In this document: positions 6,331 through 10,074 of the stretch, piece after piece
How the letters are laid out: every line of letters begins with the position of its first letter
Numbering within the stretch: position 1 is the first letter of the stretch
NCBI GenBank assembly: GCA_017391465.1
Contig: JAFOYH010000107.1
Span: forward strand, 1-10,074
Direction of reading: 5' to 3'
DNA: 10,074 nt
Origin: Lachnospiraceae bacterium
GTDB taxonomy: Bacteria; Bacillota_A; Clostridia; Lachnospirales; Lachnospiraceae
Program-made: the position numbers and the translations under genes
Notes under the pieces: model-generated
Database searches by the model: none
What the model saw: the letters and a program-made list of their open reading frames with translations, nothing else
What the model was told of the DNA's origin: nothing

Positions 6331-6353
6331 TGTATAAATCTCTTTATTTGACT

Positions 6354-6614
6354 TTATAAATCTGGACTAACTGCAGCAACAATAGCTTTTAATGCCGCTT
6401 CCTCATCTTCACCATCACAGATAATCTCAAATTCTGTATTCTGTTTAATGCCAAGGCTTAAAATACTAAGCAAACTCTTACCATTGACTGCACGTCCATC
6501 ACATGCAAGATAAATTTCACATTTTTTAAACTTAATGGCAGCTTCTGCAATGTCACCTGCTGGTCTCAAATGAACACCAATCGGATTCTTTACCAGGATC
6601 TTTTCTTTTACCAT
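6354..6614 (-). CDS. ptsH: Phosphocarrier protein HPr of the PTS
   Basis: Cytoplasmic phosphocarrier that passes phosphate from enzyme I to the EIIA domains of sugar PTS transporters; in Firmicutes it also serves CcpA-mediated carbon control when phosphorylated on serine. The 86 residues match the family size (85-90). The active-site motif is GVHLRPAG, with His15 and Arg17 in place; a leucine sits where most HPr have alanine (HARP). The regulatory site lies in VNGKSLLSILSLG, with Ser47 at the usual Ser46 position. Because His15 is present, this is HPr and not the Crh paralogue. It is a single-gene unit with a GGGGGAAAGG ribosome binding region, an extended -10 promoter and a strong terminator; no ptsI follows it. 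Some genomes carry several HPr paralogues, so it need not be the only one. Confidence 0.92.
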   Translation of the reverse strand: MVKEKILVKNPIGVHLRPAGDIAEAAIKFKKCEIYLACDGRAVNGKSLLSILSLGIKQNTEFEIICDGEDEEAALKAIVAAVSPDL

Positions 6615-6655
6615 AACCTTTCCCCCTAACTATTTGAAATTATAAACCCAAAACT

Positions 6656-6664
6656 ATTATATCA
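6656..6664 (-). promoter_or_regulatory. Extended -10 promoter of ptsH
   Basis: The minus strand reads TGATATAAT, an extended -10 (TG-N-TATAAT), with no good -35 at 16-18 bases. A second TATAAT at 6644-6639 lacks a TG and a -35. Initiation near 6649 gives a leader of about 35 bases. Confidence 0.6.
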
Positions 6665-6721
6665 TATTTCTGTCTGAAAACTCTACTGATTTTCATATAT
6701 TCCCATATTTTTTGTGAATTA

Positions 6722-7477
6722 TCATTCGCAAAAATATTTCCATCCCTTTTGTGTTTTTATTCGTGTCAATTGAATCTGAAACACAACATCTGCTGCTCTA
6801 CTCTGATACACATCTTCCGGCGAACCTTTTGCAACAATCTTTCCCTCGGATAACAATATCAATTGATCTGCCGTCTCGAAAGCCTGAGACAGATCATGTA
6901 AAACCATGACAACGGATTTTCCCTGTACAGAAAGCTCCTTTGCAATTCGCATCACTTTCATTTGATGGGATATATCTAAAAACGTGGTAGGTTCATCCAT
7001 TAAAATCACGGGTGTGTCTTGTGCCAAAGCCATGGCAATATAAACTTTTTGCTGAGTTCCACCAGATAACTCACTCATGTTTTTATCTGCCAGATGCTCA
7101 ATCCCCATCCAACGCATGACCTTATCGGTCATCTCGTAATCTTCCTTTCGATAACGTCTTGGATATTTCAAATAAGCAAATCGTCCGTGAAGCACCATAC
7201 GGCGCACTGAAATATCCGGTATCTTTCTGCTTTGAGAAATATAGGCAATTTTCCGAGCCAACTCTACTTGACTAAATGTATCAATGGACTGGCCGTCAAT
7301 AAATATTTCACCACACGTATGAGGATTTAATCGAATCAGACTTCTTAAAAGTGTACTTTTGCCACATCCATTCGGTCCTAAAAGAACCGTAATTTTTCCT
7401 GGCAATAACGAGAGGGTCACATCATGCAATATTTCTTTTTCACGATAACCTGCACATACATGTTTCATTTCAATCAT
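6722..7477 (-). CDS. FecE/FhuC-type ABC transporter ATP-binding protein
   Basis: ATPase subunit driving an iron-chelate-type importer at the inner face of the membrane. In 251 residues it has Walker A GPNGCGKST (34-42), Q-loop Gln82 (AYISQSR), the signature LSGGTQQ (137-143), Walker B VILMDEP with Asp161 and Glu162, the D-loop FLDISHQ, and the switch histidine His194 in VLHDLSQAFE. The FLDISHQ and LHDLSQA wording is typical of the FecE/FepC/BtuD branch. Its ATG overlaps the permease stop by 8 bases (7470-7477), and its GGAGGAC ribosome site lies inside the permease gene, so translation is probably coupled. No terminator hairpin is evident between its stop and the ptsH promoter. The substrate (ferric siderophore, haem or another metal chelate) cannot be told from the ATPase. 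Confidence 0.93.
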   Translation of the reverse strand: MIEMKHVCAGYREKEILHDVTLSLLPGKITVLLGPNGCGKSTLLRSLIRLNPHTCGEIFIDGQSIDTFSQVELARKIAYISQSRKIPDISVRRMVLHGRFAYLKYPRRYRKEDYEMTDKVMRWMGIEHLADKNMSELSGGTQQKVYIAMALAQDTPVILMDEPTTFLDISHQMKVMRIAKELSVQGKSVVMVLHDLSQAFETADQLILLSEGKIVAKGSPEDVYQSRAADVVFQIQLTRIKTQKGWKYFCE

Positions 7478-8486
7478 GACGATGTCCTCCTTTACTGCTT
7501 AATAATAAGAAAAGGAAGAATGGTCCTCCAATAAATGACATAAGGATTCCTACCGGCATCTCATACGGTTTGAATAATATTCTTCCGCAAAGATCACAAA
7601 AAGTGACAAAAGCGGCACCTCCAAATACACAAAAAGGCAGTAAATATCTACTTTCACTACCAACAAGCTTTCTTCCGACATGCGGAACAATCAATCCAAC
7701 AAATCCCAAAAGACCGGCAAAACTTACGCTTGCCCCGGCAAGAAGTGCTGCCAGAATCAAAAAAACAGTTCGAATTTTTTTTACATTCAAGCCAAGCCCC
7801 TGAGCCGCATCTTCTCCAAGTGCCAGAACATCCAACTCGTTACACAAAGTCAGAACAAAAATCATAGCAATAAGAATCAAAATTCCTGCAGGTATAATTC
7901 GTTCGCTTGTCACACTTGCAAAACCTCCGACGCGAAAATCCGCACTCATAACTCCTACCTCTGGAATCAGCGTACGAATCGCTTCGGATGCTGCATTTAA
8001 AAAGCTATTTACTGCAACGCCGCCAAGAATCACCGTTGTTCTCGATGCTCCAATCTTTTGAGCACTTAATACAATAAATAAAACAGCAAATAACGCTCCG
8101 GCAAAGGCGCTTCCGGCAATAGCCCATCCGCTGAAGAAGCCAAAAGCCAGACACAGTGTTACAGCCAATCCTGCCCCGGCATTGACACCAATAATTCCCG
8201 GCGATGCCAGTTTATTTGCCAATACCCCTTGAATAACTGCTCCGGATACCGCAAGACCCGCTCCTGCCAAAAGACTTGCCAAAGTTCTTGGAAAACGCAC
8301 ATACCAGAAAATATTGCCTTCGAAGCTTCCACCAGCACCGTCTTTTACCGCCTGCACCAATTGACCTAATGTCAAACGTGCCGCCCCCAAGCTCAAACTC
8401 AAAAGTATGGAGAGGACAAAGCATGCGAACACAATCAAAAATATTTTATTTTTCGTTTTCTGAGAGGATATTTTCAAGTTTCTCAT
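7470..8486 (-). CDS. FecCD-family ABC transporter permease
   Basis: Membrane subunit of a type II (BtuCD-like) importer; as the only permease of the operon it presumably forms a homodimer. The 338 residues are normal for the family and contain about ten hydrophobic helices. Signatures are RFPRTLASLLAGAGLAVSGA (64-83) running into VIQGVLANKLASPGIIG; the ATPase-coupling stretch LALGEDAAQGLGLN (221-234); GFVGLIVPHVGRKLVG (261-276); and YEMPVGILMSFIGGPFFLFL (308-327). ATG 8486 is chosen because GGGGAG lies 6 bases upstream; an in-frame ATG at 8507 has no such site and would add seven atypical residues. With this start the gene still overlaps the end of the binding-protein gene by 41 bases (8446-8486), a long overlap that suggests translational coupling. 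Confidence 0.92.
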   Translation of the reverse strand: MRNLKISSQKTKNKIFLIVFACFVLSILLSLSLGAARLTLGQLVQAVKDGAGGSFEGNIFWYVRFPRTLASLLAGAGLAVSGAVIQGVLANKLASPGIIGVNAGAGLAVTLCLAFGFFSGWAIAGSAFAGALFAVLFIVLSAQKIGASRTTVILGGVAVNSFLNAASEAIRTLIPEVGVMSADFRVGGFASVTSERIIPAGILILIAMIFVLTLCNELDVLALGEDAAQGLGLNVKKIRTVFLILAALLAGASVSFAGLLGFVGLIVPHVGRKLVGSESRYLLPFCVFGGAAFVTFCDLCGRILFKPYEMPVGILMSFIGGPFFLFLLLSSKGGHRHD

Positions 8487-9420
8487 AAGCTTCTCCCCAA
8501 CGATCATTTGGTTTTAAATTATAAAGCTTTTTATCCATTTCATAGACATGACCCTCTTTGACCGCTGTCAATGTCTGCCATGCCGGATTTTCATTGATAA
8601 ATGTTTCAAAATGCGACGATGCGGTTTTTGCATCTCCGATCTGGATAACAAAAATCTGATCCGGATCTTCCTGTAAAATATATTCCAGACTCAAATTTTC
8701 CAAAAGAGAATCTTCGCTGTCTGCTATGTTCTCGCAGCCAAGCGATTTCAGCATTTCACCAAGGACATTGTCCTGACTGTTCTTTGCCACGATCATAGAC
8801 GCGGACACACGAACGATCAAAACTTTTGGATTCCCCTTTGTCTGGATTCGATCTTCACTTGCGTGAATCACTTCTCGAATCTGTTCCTGCACTTTTAAAC
8901 CATTTTGTTCATATAAATCTTTTCTTCCTGTAATATCTGTACAGATATCAAGAACTCTCAGATAATCATCAAAATCTGCCACATCAAAATAAGCGGTTGG
9001 AATTTTTGACTGTTCCAGCGTTTCTTTCCATTCCATATGTACACGTGTGTTTGTACTTGCCAAAATAAAATCCGAATTGGACTCAAACAGCTTTTCAAGA
9101 CTAATATCCTTTGTCTTTCCAAGATTAACTGCATCTTCAGGCATATCCAGTTCAAAATCTTCCCACGCATCGTCTGCCGACGCCTGTACGGTTCCACCAG
9201 AAAGAACCCACAGATCCGCATAACTGCCAAGCAAAGCTGCCACACGTTTTGGACTGTTTACCGTGACTTCACGCCCAAGGTCATCGGTAAATGTATAAAC
9301 AGATTTATCATCATCTTCTTGTTTACTTTCTTGTTGAACCGTTGTCACGCCATAATCCGAGGCACATCCCACAGAAAATGTCATGATCAATGCCAACACT
9401 AAAATTCCTAATCTCTTCAT
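8446..9420 (-). CDS. FecB-type iron-chelate substrate-binding lipoprotein
   Basis: Extracellular receptor that delivers substrate to the FecCD-FecE importer encoded just downstream. In 324 residues: a lipoprotein signal peptide (MKRLGILVLALIMTFSVGC) with Cys19 as the lipidated residue; a charged flexible linker to about 42; then the PF01497-type fold, beginning YTFTDDLGREVTVNSPKRVA (42-61) and ending with WQTLTAVKEGHVYEMDKKLY (281-300) and NLKPNDRWGEAYEKL. The two lobes are joined by a long helix around 165-192, the hallmark of cluster A-II/class III metal-chelate binding proteins. ATG 9420 follows AGGAGA at 8 bases. No cobalamin riboswitch precedes the gene, which argues against vitamin B12; iron siderophore or haem is the likeliest cargo, but this is inference. 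Confidence 0.92.
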   Translation of the reverse strand: MKRLGILVLALIMTFSVGCASDYGVTTVQQESKQEDDDKSVYTFTDDLGREVTVNSPKRVAALLGSYADLWVLSGGTVQASADDAWEDFELDMPEDAVNLGKTKDISLEKLFESNSDFILASTNTRVHMEWKETLEQSKIPTAYFDVADFDDYLRVLDICTDITGRKDLYEQNGLKVQEQIREVIHASEDRIQTKGNPKVLIVRVSASMIVAKNSQDNVLGEMLKSLGCENIADSEDSLLENLSLEYILQEDPDQIFVIQIGDAKTASSHFETFINENPAWQTLTAVKEGHVYEMDKKLYNLKPNDRWGEAYEKLENILSENEK

Positions 9421-9459
9421 CTTTGATTTCTCCTGAGTTTCAATGAATTTATCTTGTCC

Positions 9460-9468
9460 ATTATACCA
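9460..9468 (-). promoter_or_regulatory. Extended -10 promoter of the ABC importer operon
   Basis: The minus strand reads TGGTATAAT, a perfect extended -10 (TG-N-TATAAT); the hexamer 17 bases upstream (TTCGTA) is poor and lies in the spoIIID terminator stem. I could not find a convincing Fur-box 19-mer overlapping it, so how the operon senses iron is unclear. Confidence 0.65.
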
Positions 9469-9474
9469 TTGATG

Positions 9475-9507
9475 TTAAAAAATACGAAGCACTTTCATGC
9501 TCCGTAT
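9475..9507 (-). terminator. Intrinsic terminator of spoIIID
   Basis: On the minus strand ATACGGAGCA (9507-9498) pairs with TGCTTCGTAT (9491-9482) over 10 bp with one G-U pair and a 6-base loop, followed by a run of T. It ends spoIIID, whose stop codon is just upstream, and abuts the ABC operon promoter. Confidence 0.92.
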
Positions 9508-9514
9508 CACAAAT

Positions 9515-9772
9515 TTACCGATGTCCAATATGTAAATACTTTTCTCGTGTTGCCATGCCTCCTCGAATATGTCGTTCTGCCTTGTTTAGATTCAATACCT
9601 GTCTTGTCTGACTTGCTAAAATTGGATTAATCTGAAGAAGGCGTTCTGTTATGTCCTTATGTACCGTTGACTTACTGATTCCAAACTTCTTTGCCGCCTG
9701 TCTCACTGTTGCATTGGTTTCGATAATGTAATTGGCAATGTCTGTTGCCCGCTCTTCGATATACTCTTTCAC
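9515..9772 (-). CDS. spoIIID: Sporulation transcriptional regulator SpoIIID
   Basis: DNA-binding protein of the mother-cell compartment that adjusts the sigma-E regulon and prepares for sigma-K during endospore formation. The 85 residues start VKEYIEERA and include the characteristic helix-turn-helix TVRQAAKKFGISKSTVHKD (22-40), then ITERLLQINP and the conserved basic stretch NKAERHIRGGMATREKYL (63-80). The size agrees with known SpoIIID (about 85-95). The start is a GTG at 9772, set by GAGGGG 8 bases upstream and by homologues that begin at this KEYIEERA segment; a longer frame back to 9859 would translate through the upstream hairpin and is rejected. A sigma-E-like promoter and an overlapping terminator precede it. 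Its presence marks the organism as an endospore former or a close relative of one. Confidence 0.96.
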   Translation of the reverse strand: MKEYIEERATDIANYIIETNATVRQAAKKFGISKSTVHKDITERLLQINPILASQTRQVLNLNKAERHIRGGMATREKYLHIGHR

Positions 9773-9773
9773 T

Positions 9774-9820
9774 AAAAAAGCCCCTCGCAAGACACTGTTT
9801 TTACAGTGTATGCGAAGGGC
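9774..9820 (-). terminator. Intrinsic terminator overlapping the spoIIID ribosome binding site
   Basis: On the minus strand GCCCTTCGCA (9820-9811) pairs with TGCGAGGGGC (9789-9780). After a small internal loop, ACACTGT (9809-9803) pairs with ACAGTGT (9798-9792), closing an AAAA loop. TTTTTT (9779-9774) follows at once. The 17-bp stem is strong and lies downstream of the thioredoxin-fold gene ending at 9868, which it should terminate. Its 3' arm contains the GAGGGG used by spoIIID, and the T run ends one base before the GTG. Confidence 0.92.
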
Positions 9821-9833
9821 AAATCGGTTATGA
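9805..9833 (-). promoter_or_regulatory. Sigma-E-type promoter of spoIIID
   Basis: The minus strand has CATACACT (9812-9805), an exact match to the sigma-E -10 consensus CATACANT. Upstream, after a 14-base spacer, is TCATAAC (9833-9827), matching KMATATT at five of seven positions. In B. subtilis spoIIID is transcribed by sigma-E, so this agrees with the gene. Initiation would fall in the run of A at about 9802-9798, inside the terminator loop. Confidence 0.65.
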
Positions 9834-9867
9834 AATTTTTGATTTATACTTATTTCCAAATGTTTTT

Positions 9868-10074
9868 TTACTTCTCAATGCTCTCTGCAATTTCCAATAA
9901 TTGCCGTATATTTTTCTTTCCAAAATACACATGTTCATCATTAATTACCATGCATGGAACGCTCATAACTCTGTATTTATTTCTCAAACTTTCGTAACGC
10001 TGAATATCGTATACCTCTGCAGTGATATACTCTCCGACTGCAGCCATATATTGAGCTGCAATCACTAGTTCTGG
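9868..10074 (-). CDS. Thioredoxin/glutaredoxin-fold protein (5' end outside window)
   Basis: Only the last 69 codons are inside the window; the frame is open to the edge. The visible part, from PELVIAAQYMAAVGEYITAE onward, has the second half of a thioredoxin fold: an amphipathic helix, a beta strand (AEVYDIQRY), a helix (ESLRNKYRV), the cis-proline loop MSVPCMVIND, a strand (EHVYFGKK) and a C-terminal helix (NIRQLLEIAESIEK). The leading PELV resembles the residues just after the redox CPxC in AhpF-like and clostridial thioredoxin-family proteins, so an active-site CxxC is expected immediately beyond the edge. The cysteine after the cis-proline (VPC), where threonine is commoner, is notable. 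It may be a free-standing thioredoxin-like protein or the C-terminus of a larger oxidoreductase. The terminator at 9774-9820 follows it. Confidence 0.75.
   Translation of the reverse strand, partial: PELVIAAQYMAAVGEYITAEVYDIQRYESLRNKYRVMSVPCMVINDEHVYFGKKNIRQLLEIAESIEK

Noticed and set aside
7570..8488. Plus-strand open frames across the permease gene, and those at 9037-9402
   Set aside because: They are antisense to well-supported FecCD and FecB coding sequence and lack ribosome sites or recognisable domains.
9773..9859. Extended N-terminus for SpoIIID from 9859
   Set aside because: The extra 29 residues would be encoded by the terminator and promoter region; the GTG at 9772 has a good ribosome site and matches the usual SpoIIID start.

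Overview
This window looks like chromosomal DNA from an endospore-forming, low-GC clostridial Firmicute, most probably Lachnospiraceae-like. The support is a SpoIIID regulator, AT-rich intergenic DNA, strong GGAGG-type ribosome binding sites, a Csp-like subtilisin, an HPr with both His15 and the regulatory serine region, and a tandem glycine riboswitch in front of an AgcS symporter. The family assignment comes from remembered gene families, not from a search. I see no mobile element, CRISPR array, rRNA or tRNA.

Layout. (i) 1-1343, minus: a sodium:alanine/glycine symporter cut by the window edge, preceded by a terminator, a two-aptamer glycine riboswitch and a promoter region. (ii) 1368-2595, minus: a CDF metal exporter with manganese-type motifs, divergent from (iii) a small XRE-family regulator (2768-3109, plus) with its own terminator. 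(iv) 3229-3970, plus: trmO, the tRNA t6A37 methyltransferase, as a self-contained unit with promoter and terminator. (v) 4040-5728, minus: a Csp-like S8 serine protease, divergent from (vi) a 62-residue two-helix membrane protein (5866-6054, plus). (vii) 6055-6353: a gene-free stretch of three inverted repeats, a C-rich tract and a bidirectional terminator, possibly a small RNA. (viii) 6354-6614, minus: ptsH (HPr). (ix) 6722-9468, minus: a three-gene FecB-FecCD-FecE-type iron-chelate ABC importer with overlapping genes. (x) 9515-9833, minus: spoIIID. (xi) 9868-10074, minus: the C-terminal part of a thioredoxin-fold protein.

Most units are short and independent, each with its own promoter and terminator; only the ABC importer is a clear multi-gene operon. 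I did not find a novel multi-gene system. The most interesting structure is in front of spoIIID. A strong intrinsic terminator ends just before the GTG start. Its 3' arm contains the spoIIID Shine-Dalgarno, and its 5' arm contains a near-consensus sigma-E -10 element. Read-through RNA should therefore be terminated and have its ribosome site hidden, while sigma-E RNA would start inside the hairpin and escape both. The second is the glycine riboswitch, where the pairing possibilities predict an OFF switch: ten bases of the second aptamer's P1 region can pair with the 3' arm and U-tract of the downstream terminator.
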